From Actinacidiphila acidipaludis (GTDB lineage: Bacteria > Actinomycetota > Actinomycetes > Streptomycetales > Streptomycetaceae), in the NCBI RefSeq assembly GCF_019890725.1, contig NZ_JAINZZ010000027.1, positions 29,062-93,061 of the forward strand: a stretch of DNA of 64,000 bases. Reading direction: 5' to 3'. Position 1 is the stretch's first letter. Each line of letters starts with the position of its first letter. Under the pieces are notes generated by a model. That model saw only the letters and a list, made by a program, of their open reading frames with translations. It was not told where the DNA came from and did not search any database. Of the stretch, positions 1 to 8,607 are shown piece after piece. The position numbers and the translations under genes were made by a program.

Positions 1-846
1 GGGGACCCGGTCCTCCAGGCCCGTCATGACCGCGCCCACGAGCCGGAACTTGCTGCGGCTGACGAGTGTGTACTCCTGGTCGGACAGGTGCGGCAGATCG
101 TCCACCGGCTGGTGGGCGGGAGCCGGCTCCGGCAGCCCCTCGCCGAGCCGTTCGGCGGCGGAACGGGCGTCGGGCGCCCACACGTCCGCGCCGAGCTGGC
201 GCGCGTAGCGGCCGTCGGGCCCGAACGCGGCCCCACCGGTCAGCACCGGCGTCCCGGTGGCCTGGCACGCGGTGATCGCCATGTGGGCTGCGGGCAGCCG
301 GGTGCTCAGGGACGCCGACAGCGCCACCGCGTCCGGCGCGGTTCGGTGCAGATGCCCTATCAGGTGCGGGGTGGGGACCTGCGCACCGAGGTAGTCCACC
401 CGCCAGCCGCGCAGACCCAGCACCTGGGCGAGGATGCGGGCGGGCAGCGCGTGCCACTCCCCGTCGATGCAGGCCACCGTGACGTGACCGCGGTGAGCCG
501 AGGGCCGGGCCGCGGCCACCAGCGGGTGCCGGTCCATGGCGCCGATGACCCGTTCGTTGATCGCGGTGGCGGCGTGCTCCTGCGCCACGCTGATGCGGTT
601 GGCCGCCCACTCGACGCCCACCCGGGTCTGCACGGCCGCCACCACGTCCAGCAGGACCGATTCGGCGTCCAGGCCGGACTCGAGGGCCGCGAAGACCACA
701 TCGGTCGCCGAACCCTCGTCGGCGCCCGACACCGACGTCCACAACTCCTCCGCCCAGTCCCGCGTCCCGGCGGTCGTCACGGCGGCGCCGCCGGGCGCCC
801 GCGCCGTGACGGTGCTGCGGATGCCGCCGTTCGCGGTGGCGGTCAT
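1..846 (-). CDS. Cobalamin-binding, CarH-like photosensory protein (C-terminus off the left edge)
   Basis: Reads leftward from ATG at 846 through the window edge without a stop, so at least 282 residues are seen and the C-terminus is missing. Residues ~30-110 form a helical cap carrying W80-x9-E90-H91, the motif that senses light through adenosylcobalamin in CarH/LitR photoreceptors. Residues ~115-230 are a Rossmann-type B12-binding domain; H132 in DGEWHALP is the candidate lower axial ligand, and LGAQVPTP, LSASLS and GGAAFGPD match the family fold. No MerR-type HTH precedes it, unlike CarH, so output must be by protein contact or by a domain past the edge. It starts inside the stop codon of the upstream PP2C phosphatase (ATGA overlap), so the two are probably partners. 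Ligand and light response are inferred from family motifs. Confidence 0.85.
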   Translation of the reverse strand, partial: MTATANGGIRSTVTARAPGGAAVTTAGTRDWAEELWTSVSGADEGSATDVVFAALESGLDAESVLLDVVAAVQTRVGVEWAANRISVAQEHAATAINERVIGAMDRHPLVAAARPSAHRGHVTVACIDGEWHALPARILAQVLGLRGWRVDYLGAQVPTPHLIGHLHRTAPDAVALSASLSTRLPAAHMAITACQATGTPVLTGGAAFGPDGRYARQLGADVWAPDARSAAERLGEGLPEPAPAHQPVDDLPHLSDQEYTLVSRSKFRLVGAVMTGLEDRVP

Positions 847-2540
847 GCGGTGTACCTCCCAGGTCCGGTGCCGCCGACCATCGACAGGTGAGCGCCGTGC
901 GGCATGGAGATCACGACGACGGCCATGTCGTCGTGTCGTCCGGCGCCTACCCACTGGGCGGCGATCATCTGCACATGTTCCACGATTGCTTCCGCGGGCA
1001 TGCCGGCGCACCCCGCCAACTGGGCGCGCAGCCGGTCCTCGCCGAACTCCGCGCCGCCCAGCGGGCCGCCGCGGGCCTCGGTGATGCCGTCGCTGAACAG
1101 CACGAGGGACTCTCCGGGGCCCAGCATGAGGTTCGCCGTGGTGCTCGTCACGTCGGGCAGGACGCCGATCAGTGAGCCGCGGGTCTCCACCCGCTCGACG
1201 ACGCCGTCCGCCCGCACCACCAGCGGCGCCGGATGCCCGGCGCTGGTCACCCGTACCCGGGCCCGGTCCCCCTCGCGGCGGACGGCCGCCAGCACCAGGG
1301 TGGCGAACCGCGTGTGGTGCGAGGTGAGCAGGGCCCGGTTCAGCAGGGTCAGCAGCCGCTGGTGGTCGCCGGTGAGCGGCAGCAGGGCGTGCAGCGTGTT
1401 GCGGATCTTGCCCGTGAGGACAGCGGCCTCCAGACCCTTGCCGCACACGTCGCCGAGGACCGCGAGGGTCTCGCGCTGGTCGGCGGTGGCGGGATGGACG
1501 TCGTAGAAGTCGCCGCCCACCCGGTCCTGGTCGCCGGCCGGCCGGTACCCGCCGGCGAACTCCACACCGCGGGTCTGCTGCAGACGCGGCGGCAGCAGTT
1601 CGCGCATGAGGGTGTCGGTGATGGCCGCCTGCTCGGTGTAGAGCCGGGCCGAGGACACGGCCGCTCCGGCCCGCGCGGCGAACAGCCGGGCCAGCGTCTC
1701 CTCGTTCTCGTCGAAGGCCGCCCCGTCCTCGTGGCGCAGCAGCACCAGCGCGCCGGCGGGCACGCCCTGACCGGGCAGCGGCACGACCGCCATCGACCCG
1801 ACCGGGCCGAAGCCCTCGGGCACCAGCCAGGCGGGTGCCGCCGCCGGGTTGATCCAGCGCGAGGGCACGGGAGGGAAGCCCTGCAGCGCCTCCGAGAGGC
1901 CCGGCACCATGTCGGGTGACTGCGTGGTCGTGGCCGCGGCCGGGGAGCCGCCGCGGACGCAGCTGACCAGGCGCAGCCGGCGCCCGGGGTTGGGTCCGAT
2001 CACCACGGCCGCGTCGGCCAGCCGCCGCACGGCCTCCAGAACGGTGACGTCCATGCAGCGCTCGACGTTGAGCGAGGCCAGCAGCCGGCTCGACGCCTCG
2101 GCGAGGAACGCGGTGCGCTCGCGCTCCCTGGCCAGTTCCCGTTCGGCTCGCTGCCGGTCGCTGTCGTCCAGCAGCCACCAGGTCACCGACCCGTCGGTGC
2201 CCGGGACCGGGCGGCCTTCCAGGCTGCGGCCGTCGAGCAGCCCGCGGACGCCGTCACCCCACGGCTCTGCGCCGGAGGGGCCGGAGGGGCCGGAAGTCGA
2301 GGGTGCCGAGGGTGCCGGGGGCCGGGGGCCGTCGGCAAGGCCGAGATGGGCGGTGGCCAGCCACGGCGCGCGGGAGCGGAGGGCGTCAGGGCGGTCCTGA
2401 GGCACGTCGCCGAGCAGTATGCGTGCGGAGGGGCTGACGCGCAGGACGCTGCCGTCGGCGCTCAGCACCACGATCGGGTAGGGGGAGGTGTCGGGTGTCA
2501 CGTCTCCCCGGTCTGCGGACTCGGACTCGGTTCGTCTCAC
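843..2540 (-). CDS. PAS-GAF-PP2C (SpoIIE/RsbU-type) phosphatase
   Basis: About 565 residues. A PAS-like domain (~20-125) with a low-complexity Pro/Ser/Gly insert is followed by a short coiled segment (RQRAERELARERERT), a GAF domain (~150-315) and a C-terminal PP2C domain (~330-545). The metal-binding motifs GGDFYDV, GDVCGKGLEAA, SDGITEAR and GRHDDMAVVV are intact. Such enzymes dephosphorylate STAS-domain anti-sigma antagonists; the STAS gene two genes upstream is the obvious substrate. The GTG at 2540 is preferred over the GTG at 2549 because GGAG lies 8 nt upstream of it. The stop overlaps the start of the cobalamin-binding gene by 4 bases. PAS and GAF ligands cannot be told from sequence. 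Confidence 0.92.
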   Translation of the reverse strand: MRRTESESADRGDVTPDTSPYPIVVLSADGSVLRVSPSARILLGDVPQDRPDALRSRAPWLATAHLGLADGPRPPAPSAPSTSGPSGPSGAEPWGDGVRGLLDGRSLEGRPVPGTDGSVTWWLLDDSDRQRAERELARERERTAFLAEASSRLLASLNVERCMDVTVLEAVRRLADAAVVIGPNPGRRLRLVSCVRGGSPAAATTTQSPDMVPGLSEALQGFPPVPSRWINPAAAPAWLVPEGFGPVGSMAVVPLPGQGVPAGALVLLRHEDGAAFDENEETLARLFAARAGAAVSSARLYTEQAAITDTLMRELLPPRLQQTRGVEFAGGYRPAGDQDRVGGDFYDVHPATADQRETLAVLGDVCGKGLEAAVLTGKIRNTLHALLPLTGDHQRLLTLLNRALLTSHHTRFATLVLAAVRREGDRARVRVTSAGHPAPLVVRADGVVERVETRGSLIGVLPDVTSTTANLMLGPGESLVLFSDGITEARGGPLGGAEFGEDRLRAQLAGCAGMPAEAIVEHVQMIAAQWVGAGRHDDMAVVVISMPHGAHLSMVGGTGPGRYTA

Positions 2541-2771
2541 AACTGCCACTCCACGGGTCCGCGCCTCGGGGGACCCTCACCTCACCACGGTCGTCCATCG
2601 GGAACCCTGCGCCCCCTCGCCACCATGGCGCAGATCACCCGTCGCGGGCAACCGGCCACCCCGGGGCGACCTGTTCGGGGGACCCGTGCCCATGACGTCC
2701 GGGATCCGTTCCGCAACGACCGGGTCGGTCCCGGTCAATTCCCCGTCGCCGCAGGCCGGATGCCCCGTGGA

Positions 2772-3185
2772 TCATCTCAACGCCAGGATCACCACGATCC
2801 GTTTTCCGCCGCGCGGAAGCATTTCCACCTCGACGGAGGAGGCCAGATGTTCGACGATCGGCCATCCGAACCCCCCGGGCCGCTCCGGATCGAAGCCGAG
2901 GGTCCGCCGGGACACCGGCCGGGCCTCGCTCATGTCGTGCACCTGCAGTCGCAGCGCCGAACCGTCCGGGGTGACCTCCGCGCCGAAGGCGGACAGCCCC
3001 CCGCCGTGGCGCAGCGCGTTGCTGACCAGCTCCGCGACGACCAGGCCCGCGTCGGCTCGCACTCGCTCCGTGTCGCAGTGCACCTCGTCGAGCAGGCGCA
3101 TGACCGTTCGCCGGGCGTCCGTGGCCAGCTGCGGGTCGTGCCGGTCCGCGGGAAGCGCGCCTGGACTGTACGAATGCTCGGTCAT
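2772..3185 (-). CDS. RsbW-like anti-sigma ATPase/serine kinase
   Basis: A 137-residue single-domain GHKL ATPase (HATPase_c_2). The N-box ELVSNALRHGGG (around residue 50) and the glycine-rich GGFGWPIVEHLA segment bind ATP. Proteins of this size and type hold a SigB-type sigma factor or phosphorylate a STAS antagonist; no sigma factor gene is in this operon, so its client must be encoded elsewhere. GAGGT sits 6 nt before the ATG. It lies between the STAS gene (142 bp upstream) and the PP2C phosphatase (about 230 bp downstream), giving the usual antagonist-kinase-phosphatase trio on one strand. Confidence 0.88.
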   Translation of the reverse strand: MTEHSYSPGALPADRHDPQLATDARRTVMRLLDEVHCDTERVRADAGLVVAELVSNALRHGGGLSAFGAEVTPDGSALRLQVHDMSEARPVSRRTLGFDPERPGGFGWPIVEHLASSVEVEMLPRGGKRIVVILALR

Positions 3186-3327
3186 TCGGCGACCTCAAAA
3201 CGTGTGTTCCGGCGAGCGGTTCGGGTCCGGCGAACGCGGCTCGCCGCTACCGCGCTCATGACCTCGGTTGCCCGGTCCACCCCGCCGCCACACGGGCGGG
3301 TTCCCCGGTTCCTCTGCGTCACCTGTC

Positions 3328-3738
3328 TCATGTCAGGGACTCCGGAGGTTTCGGAGTCCGGTCGCGGTCGGCACCCGACGAGCCGGTCGCCAGCGCCCGC
3401 CGGGCCGCCGCGGTGTCCGCGGCGAACTCGAAGTGCGCGGCCGTCATGGTCACGTCGAACAGGCGGCGCACCCCGGCGCTCAGCGGGCCGGCCAGCACCA
3501 GCAGCCCGCCGCGGGCGGCCAGGTCGCGATGGGCGTCCAGCAGGATGTGCAACGTCGCGGAGTCGGCGAAGTCCACCCCCGACAGATCGACCACCACCCG
3601 GGCCCCGTCCGGACTCACCGCTTCGCGGATCTGTTCCCCGAAGGCCTGCGCCCGTTCCCAGTCCAGTTCGGACTCGGCCCGCACGATGCGGAGCCCGCCG
3701 TCCCGCTGCTCGTCCATACCACCCCATTCACGTGACAT
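3328..3738 (-). CDS. STAS-domain anti-sigma factor antagonist (RsbV-like)
   Basis: A 136-residue STAS protein. The core VVVDLSGVDFADSATLHI contains the usual phosphoacceptor region, in which the Ser of DSATL corresponds to the regulated serine of RsbV/SpoIIAA. In the family the unphosphorylated form binds the RsbW-like kinase and frees the sigma factor. It is the first gene of the leftward operon and faces the stressosome operon across a 181-bp promoter region. The tail after residue ~115 is polar and probably disordered. An alternative ATG at 3717 has GGGG closer to the usual ribosome-binding distance, so the first seven residues are uncertain. Confidence 0.88.
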   Translation of the reverse strand: MSREWGGMDEQRDGGLRIVRAESELDWERAQAFGEQIREAVSPDGARVVVDLSGVDFADSATLHILLDAHRDLAARGGLLVLAGPLSAGVRRLFDVTMTAAHFEFAADTAAARRALATGSSGADRDRTPKPPESLT

Positions 3739-3828
3739 CCCCGCCGTCGGCCGAGGCCCGCGGACGGGTGCGGCCGGACCGTGGCCGGGCTCCGGCGACC
3801 CTCCCGGACGGAGTCCAACCGCTGAGGA

Positions 3829-3856
3829 ATGACCTGCCCCCGCCGGGGCAGGTCAT
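3829..3856. promoter_or_regulatory. Perfect 12-bp inverted repeat between divergent stress operons
   Basis: Arms ATGACCTGCCCC (3829-3840) and GGGGCAGGTCAT (3845-3856) flank a 4-base loop. The site lies 64 bp before the rsbR start and about 90 bp before the divergent STAS gene. No gene ends here, so a terminator role is unlikely; an operator or 5'-UTR hairpin fits better. The binding protein is unknown. Confidence 0.5.
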
Positions 3857-3919
3857 CCTAGCCACCCGTAAGGTTGCGCGGGTTCACCAGGGAAGAGGCG
3901 CAGAGGAGAAGGTGCACGG

Positions 3920-4765
3920 ATGACGAACGTCGGTGAGTCCGACCGGCTGGTCGGCCTGTTGACGCAAGGCCGCGAGGAGTTCACCGGAAAGTGGGTACGA
4001 GGAGTCACCTCTACGCTGGCCGGACGCCTCACCGCCGCAGAGGTGCAGCAGGATCTGAACGAGCTGTACACCGCACTGGTCGAGGCGCTGCGCAACGGCG
4101 GGGTCGCCACCCGTAACGAGGCGTACGGCGAGGTCCGCAGCCTGCTGACCGAGCTGTCCCGGAACCGGGCCCGGCAGGGCTTCAGCCCCACCGAGACCGC
4201 GTTCAGCGTCCTCGCCCTCAAGGACGTGCTGGAGCCGGCGCTCGCCGACGGCGCGGACGTCAAGGCGTACCTCCAGCTCGCGCGTGTCCTGGACGACCTG
4301 GGCCTGTACACGATCGAGGTGCACGCCAAGACCCGCGAGGAGATCATCTCCGCCCAGGCGGAACAGCTCCTCGAGCTGTCCACGCCGGTCGTCAAGCTGT
4401 GGGACGGCGTCGTCGGCGTGCCGCTCGTCGGCACCCTGGACTCCGCCCGCACCCAGGTGGTGATGGAGAAGCTGCTCCAGTCGCTGCTGGACCTCAACGC
4501 CACCCACGCCATCGTGGACATCACCGGTGTGCCGGCGGTGGACACCCAGGTCGCGCAGCACCTGCTCAAGACCGTCGTCGCGGCCCGGATGATGGGCGCC
4601 GAGTGCGTGATCTCCGGTATCCGTCCGCAGATCGCGCAGACCATCGTGGCGCTGGGCATCGAGTTCGGCGACATCACCACCAAGGCGACGCTGGCCGACG
4701 CCCTGCGGCACGCGCTGGACCGCATCGAGGAGCGCGGCCCGGTGGAGATCGGCGGTCTGCTGTGA
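3920..4765 (+). CDS. rsbR: Stressosome protein RsbR
   Basis: 281 residues. The N-terminal ~150 residues are an all-helical sensor domain, as in RsbR paralogues. The C-terminal STAS domain (~160-270) reads DITGVPAVDT, then GAECVISGIRPQIAQT, close to B. subtilis RsbR. T209 aligns with the phosphorylated serine of RsbS, and T241 is another candidate phosphoacceptor. RsbR and RsbS assemble the stressosome that holds RsbT until stress. The ATG has GGAGAAGG 7 nt upstream. The stop overlaps the GTG of rsbS by 4 bases. The N-terminal ligand is unknown; no heme or flavin motif is visible. Confidence 0.93.
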   Translation: MTNVGESDRLVGLLTQGREEFTGKWVRGVTSTLAGRLTAAEVQQDLNELYTALVEALRNGGVATRNEAYGEVRSLLTELSRNRARQGFSPTETAFSVLALKDVLEPALADGADVKAYLQLARVLDDLGLYTIEVHAKTREEIISAQAEQLLELSTPVVKLWDGVVGVPLVGTLDSARTQVVMEKLLQSLLDLNATHAIVDITGVPAVDTQVAQHLLKTVVAARMMGAECVISGIRPQIAQTIVALGIEFGDITTKATLADALRHALDRIEERGPVEIGGLL

Positions 4766-5139
4766 GCGAGCGGGTGCCGATCCTGAAGATCGGTGACGTC
4801 CTGCTGGTCTCCATCCAGATCGATCTGGAGGACCAGATGGTGATGGACCTCCAGGAGGACCTGTCCCAGCGCATCGTGGACACCGGCGCGCGCGGCGTGG
4901 TCATCGACATCTCCGCCCTGGAGATCGTGGACTCCTTCGTCGGCAGAATGCTGGCGTCGATCGCCGCGATCTCCCGGGTGCTCGGCGCCGAGACGGTCGT
5001 GGTGGGCATGCGCCCGGCGGTCGCGATGACCCTGGTCGAACTGGGCCTGTCGCTGGGCGGCGTGCGCACCGCACTCAACCTGGAGCAGGGGATCGGCGAG
5101 CTGCGCCGCTCCCGGCGCAACGGTTCGGTACCCCGGTGA
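4762..5139 (+). CDS. rsbS: Stressosome scaffold protein RsbS
   Basis: A 125-residue STAS-only protein starting at GTG 4762 inside the rsbR stop region. It aligns along its length with B. subtilis RsbS: PILKIGDVLLVSIQIDLEDQ, GVVIDISALEIVDSFVG, and the C-terminal LNLEQGIGELRR. S58 in VDSFVG matches Ser59 of RsbS, the residue RsbT phosphorylates to dissolve the complex. Its stop overlaps the GTG start of rsbT by 4 bases, so the R-S-T stoichiometry is probably set by translational coupling. Confidence 0.93.
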   Translation: MSERVPILKIGDVLLVSIQIDLEDQMVMDLQEDLSQRIVDTGARGVVIDISALEIVDSFVGRMLASIAAISRVLGAETVVVGMRPAVAMTLVELGLSLGGVRTALNLEQGIGELRRSRRNGSVPR

Positions 5140-5564
5140 CGTCGTCGGCGGAGCCGGTGGAGGAGTCATCGGTGCACGAGTCCCCGATCACCGGCAACGG
5201 GGACGTGGTCAAGGCCCGGCAGGCGGTGCGGGTTCTCGCCCAGGAGGCGCGGCTGTCGCTCGTCGACCAGACCAAGCTGGTCACCGCCGCCAGTGAGCTG
5301 GCACGCAACACCCTGTCCTACGGCGGCGGCGGGACGATGCGCGCGAGCATCGTCACCCGCGGCACCAGCACCGGCGTCAAGGTCGTCTTCAGCGACCAGG
5401 GCCCCGGTATACCCGACCTGGACCTGGCGCTGACCGACGGCTGGTCCTCCGGCCGCGGCATGGGCCTGGGGCTGAGCGGGGCCCGCCGGCTGGCGGACGA
5501 GTTCACGCTCGACTCGGCGCCCGGCAAGGGCACCACCGTCTCGGTCCTCAAGTGGGCACGGTGA
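5136..5564 (+). CDS. rsbT: Serine/threonine kinase RsbT
   Basis: A 142-residue GHKL kinase. The N-box ASELARNTLSYGGGG, DQGPGIPDL and GRGMGLGLSGARRL are ATP-binding motifs characteristic of RsbT. In stressosome systems it phosphorylates RsbR/RsbS, is released, and activates a downstream output. The GTG at 5136 overlaps the rsbS stop, and its own stop overlaps the next GTG. The first ~15 residues are an acidic extension absent from the Bacillus protein. Here the likely output partners are the kinase and phosphatases encoded directly downstream. Confidence 0.93.
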   Translation: MTSSAEPVEESSVHESPITGNGDVVKARQAVRVLAQEARLSLVDQTKLVTAASELARNTLSYGGGGTMRASIVTRGTSTGVKVVFSDQGPGIPDLDLALTDGWSSGRGMGLGLSGARRLADEFTLDSAPGKGTTVSVLKWAR

Positions 5565-6613
5565 CCCCCGCTTCGTCCGTGGAGGCGGGCGAAGTGGTGT
5601 GGCTGCGCACCGACGAGGCGCTCGCGTCCGCGGGCCGGCGCGCCGCGGCGGAACTCGCCCGGCGCGTCGGGCTGGGCCAGGACCGGTCCGGCGACCTGGC
5701 GCTGGCCGTCACCGAGGCCGCGACCAACCTCCAGCGGCACAGCGTCGACGGGGCCCTGGCGCTGCGGGTGACCGCTCGCGGCGACCAGGCCGACATCGAA
5801 ATGCTCGCCCTCGACAGCGGACCCGGGATCGCGGAACTCTCGGTCGCCCTGCGTGACGGCTCGTCGACCGCCGGCACGCTCGGCGTCGGGCTCGGCGCCA
5901 TCCGGCGGCTGGCGGACACCTTCGCGATCCATTCGCTGCCCGGCCGGGGCACCGGCCTCTACGCGAGCTTCGCCGCTCCGGCTGTACCGGACGCACCCAG
6001 CGTCCCCGCGCCGGTCGAGATCGCCGGGCTGACCCGGCCGATCAGCGGCGAGACGCAGTGCGGCGACACCTGGGCGGCCCGCGGGCAGCAGGGGGAGACC
6101 GGCGACCAGGCGGCGTCGCTGCTGGTGATGATGTGCGACGGGCTGGGCCACGGCCCGCTCGCGGCACGCGCCGGCGACGAGGCGAGGCTGGCGTTCCGGG
6201 AGAGCCGTGCCGGCGATCCCGCCGGCGTGCTGGCAGACATCCACAAGCGGTTGCGCAGCACTCGGGGCGCCGCCGTGGCGGTGGCCCGGGTGGACATCGC
6301 GGCCCGCCGCGTCACGCTGTGCGGGGCCGGCAACATCGCCGCGCTGGTGATGGCGGAGACCGGCCGGCAGACGCTGGTGTCCACGCCCGGCATCGTCGGG
6401 CACAACGTCGGCCGCCCGCACACCTACGAGGCCGCGCTGCCCCGGGGCGCCGCCCTGGTCATGCACTCCGACGGACTGCGCAGCCGCTGGCAGCCCGGCG
6501 ACTTCCCCGGCCTGCTGGCCGTCACCCCGGCCCTGATCGCCGGGCAGCTGCTGTGGCAGGCGGGCACCCACCGGGACGACGCCGCTGTCGTCGTGGTCAA
6601 GGTGCCGTCATGA
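5561..6613 (+). CDS. ATPase-PP2C fusion phosphatase (RsbX-like, stressosome feedback)
   Basis: 350 residues with two domains: an RsbT-like GHKL ATPase (~10-140; VTEAATNLQRHS, DSGPGIAEL, GVGLGAIRRLAD) and a SpoIIE/RsbX-type PP2C domain (~155-350; MCDGLGHGPLA, CGAGNIAAL, HSDGLRSRW, HRDDAAVVVVK). RsbX removes phosphate from RsbR/RsbS to reset the stressosome, and the position right after rsbT supports that role. Start GTG 5561 is chosen because it forms a GTGA overlap with the rsbT stop; an in-frame GTG 9 bases earlier exists. The fused ATPase may let it dock on the same partners as RsbT (inference). Confidence 0.9.
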   Translation: MTPASSVEAGEVVWLRTDEALASAGRRAAAELARRVGLGQDRSGDLALAVTEAATNLQRHSVDGALALRVTARGDQADIEMLALDSGPGIAELSVALRDGSSTAGTLGVGLGAIRRLADTFAIHSLPGRGTGLYASFAAPAVPDAPSVPAPVEIAGLTRPISGETQCGDTWAARGQQGETGDQAASLLVMMCDGLGHGPLAARAGDEARLAFRESRAGDPAGVLADIHKRLRSTRGAAVAVARVDIAARRVTLCGAGNIAALVMAETGRQTLVSTPGIVGHNVGRPHTYEAALPRGAALVMHSDGLRSRWQPGDFPGLLAVTPALIAGQLLWQAGTHRDDAAVVVVKVPS

Positions 6614-8607
6614 CCGTGCCCCCCGCGCCGGCCACGGGGACGGGGACGGGGCCGGCCGCCGCGGGCGGTCCGCTGGAAGTGCTGCGCCGGGCGGTGGCCG
6701 GCGAACGGGACCTGCTCGCGCTGCGCCGCGACGTGCAGGTCGCCTGCCGGACCCTCGGTATGCCGGAGACCGACACGGTGCGCCTGGCCACCGTGGTCAG
6801 CGAGGTCGGCCGCGACCTGCTCGGAGCCGGCGGCCTCACCGGCCGTCTGTCACTGGACCTGGCCGAGGGGCGGCCGTTGGCCGTCGCGGAGCTCGGCTGG
6901 ACCGGTGTGGTTCGGCCGGGCTCGGGGCCGCTGGCCGCGGCGGGCCGGCTCCTGCAGTCCACCCGGTGGGACGAACAGCCGTTTCCCCGGCTCCTCATGG
7001 GGCAGCCGCTACCCGAGACATCGCAGTCGTTGGAACAGCGGGTGGCCGTGGCACGTGAGGAGTTGAGGGCGCTGAGCGGTGTCAGCATGGGGGAGGAGCT
7101 GCGCAGTCAGAACCACGACCTGCTTCAGGCCCTCCAGGAGGCCCGCGCCCACCAGGAGGAGCTGCAACGGCTCAACGACGAACTGGAACGGACCAACCAG
7201 GGCGTCATGGCCCTCTACACCGAGCTGTCCAACGAGCTCGAGACGACCAACAGCGGCGTGGTCGCCCTCTACGCCGAGCTGGAGGAGAAGACCCGGCAGC
7301 TCAGCCTGGTCAACGAGGCGAAGACCCGGTTCTGGGCCAACGTCAGCCACGAGCTGCGCTCGCCCGTCAACAATGTGATCGGCCTGACCCGGCTGCTGCT
7401 CGCACCCGGCGCCGACCCGCTCACCGAGGAACAGCGCCAGCAGGTGGCCATGATCGCCGCCTCGGGCAGCACCATGCTGGCCCTGGTCGAGGAGCTGCTC
7501 GACGTGGCCAAGGCCGAGTCCGGCCGCCTGGAGCCCGAACTGGCGCCCGTCGACCTGCGGATGCTCCTGCACCAGCTCCGCGGCACCCTCGCCGCCAGCG
7601 CGCGGCCCGGCGTCGTGCTCGCCATCCCCGACGAGAGCCATCCCGAGCCGCTCACCACCGACGAGGTGATGCTCACCCGGATCCTGCGCAACGTGCTGTC
7701 CAACAGCCTGAAGTTCACCGAACGCGGCGAGGTGCGGCTGACCGTGGACCGGCACGACCGGACCGGCCGGGCGTGGTACGCCTTCACCGTCTCCGACACC
7801 GGCATCGGCATCCCGGCCGAGGAGCAGGGCCGGGTGTTCGAGGAGTTCTACCAGGTGCGCGGGCCGCACCAGCGCGCCCGCTCCGGCACCGGCCTCGGCC
7901 TGCCCTACGCCCGCCGCCTGACCGCGCTGCTCGGCGGCCGCATGACGCTGTCCAGCGCGCCCGGCGCGGGCACCGAGGTGACCGTCGAGATACCCGCCGC
8001 TCCCGCTCCGGCGCCCGCCGCCGTCACCGATCCGGCGACGCTGAGCGCCGAGGCCCGGATCGCCGTCGCGCGGGCCGCCGAGGAGGCCGCCGCGGCCGAG
8101 GACCGCGGCGCGCTGCGGCTGGAGTCGCTGGTGGTCGTCGACGACGACCCGGTCTTCCTGGCGTCCATCCGACCGGTGCTCGGCCGGCTGTCGGCCGTCG
8201 TCACGGAGGTCGGCGACAGCGCCCACGCGGTCGCCACGATCCGGCGGCTGCGTCCCGACGCGGTGCTGCTCGACCTGAGCATGCCGCCGCCGGACGGCTA
8301 CCAGTTGCTGGGTCACCTGGCGGGCGACCCCGCCCTGGCCCAGATCCCGGTCGTGGTGCTCACCGCCAACGACCGCTCCGAGCTGGACAAGACCCGCCTG
8401 GGCCACGCGCAGGCGGTACTGGGCAAGACGTACCTGTCGACGTCCCGCCTCGCCGACGTCCTCGCCCCCGCGCTCGGCGGAGCGCGCCTGCCGAGCCCGC
8501 GCGGATCCGGCGGCGACGACCCCGCCGACGGCTCCGCGGGCGACTCCCCGCGCCCGCACGACCCCGCCCGCCCGGACGGTCCCGGCGCCGGCGCGGACGG
8601 CGCATGA
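6610..8607 (+). CDS. Hybrid sensor histidine kinase (HisKA-HATPase-REC)
   Basis: 665 residues. A degenerate RsbT-like ATPase domain (~20-135) precedes a long coiled coil (~150-240) with the imperfect repeat GVMALYTELSNELE / GVVALYAELEEKT. The HisKA domain has H247 in NVSHELRSPVNN, followed by HATPase_c (~350-465; NVLSNSLKFTERG, DTGIGIP, GTGLGLPYARRL) and a C-terminal receiver domain (~515-635; VVVDDDPVF, LLDLSMPPPDGY). No membrane segment, so it is cytoplasmic. The ATG overlaps the previous stop (ATGA). The position suggests it turns the RsbT/stressosome signal into phosphotransfer to the next gene's receiver domain. Confidence 0.92.
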   Translation: MTVPPAPATGTGTGPAAAGGPLEVLRRAVAGERDLLALRRDVQVACRTLGMPETDTVRLATVVSEVGRDLLGAGGLTGRLSLDLAEGRPLAVAELGWTGVVRPGSGPLAAAGRLLQSTRWDEQPFPRLLMGQPLPETSQSLEQRVAVAREELRALSGVSMGEELRSQNHDLLQALQEARAHQEELQRLNDELERTNQGVMALYTELSNELETTNSGVVALYAELEEKTRQLSLVNEAKTRFWANVSHELRSPVNNVIGLTRLLLAPGADPLTEEQRQQVAMIAASGSTMLALVEELLDVAKAESGRLEPELAPVDLRMLLHQLRGTLAASARPGVVLAIPDESHPEPLTTDEVMLTRILRNVLSNSLKFTERGEVRLTVDRHDRTGRAWYAFTVSDTGIGIPAEEQGRVFEEFYQVRGPHQRARSGTGLGLPYARRLTALLGGRMTLSSAPGAGTEVTVEIPAAPAPAPAAVTDPATLSAEARIAVARAAEEAAAAEDRGALRLESLVVVDDDPVFLASIRPVLGRLSAVVTEVGDSAHAVATIRRLRPDAVLLDLSMPPPDGYQLLGHLAGDPALAQIPVVVLTANDRSELDKTRLGHAQAVLGKTYLSTSRLADVLAPALGGARLPSPRGSGGDDPADGSAGDSPRPHDPARPDGPGAGADGA

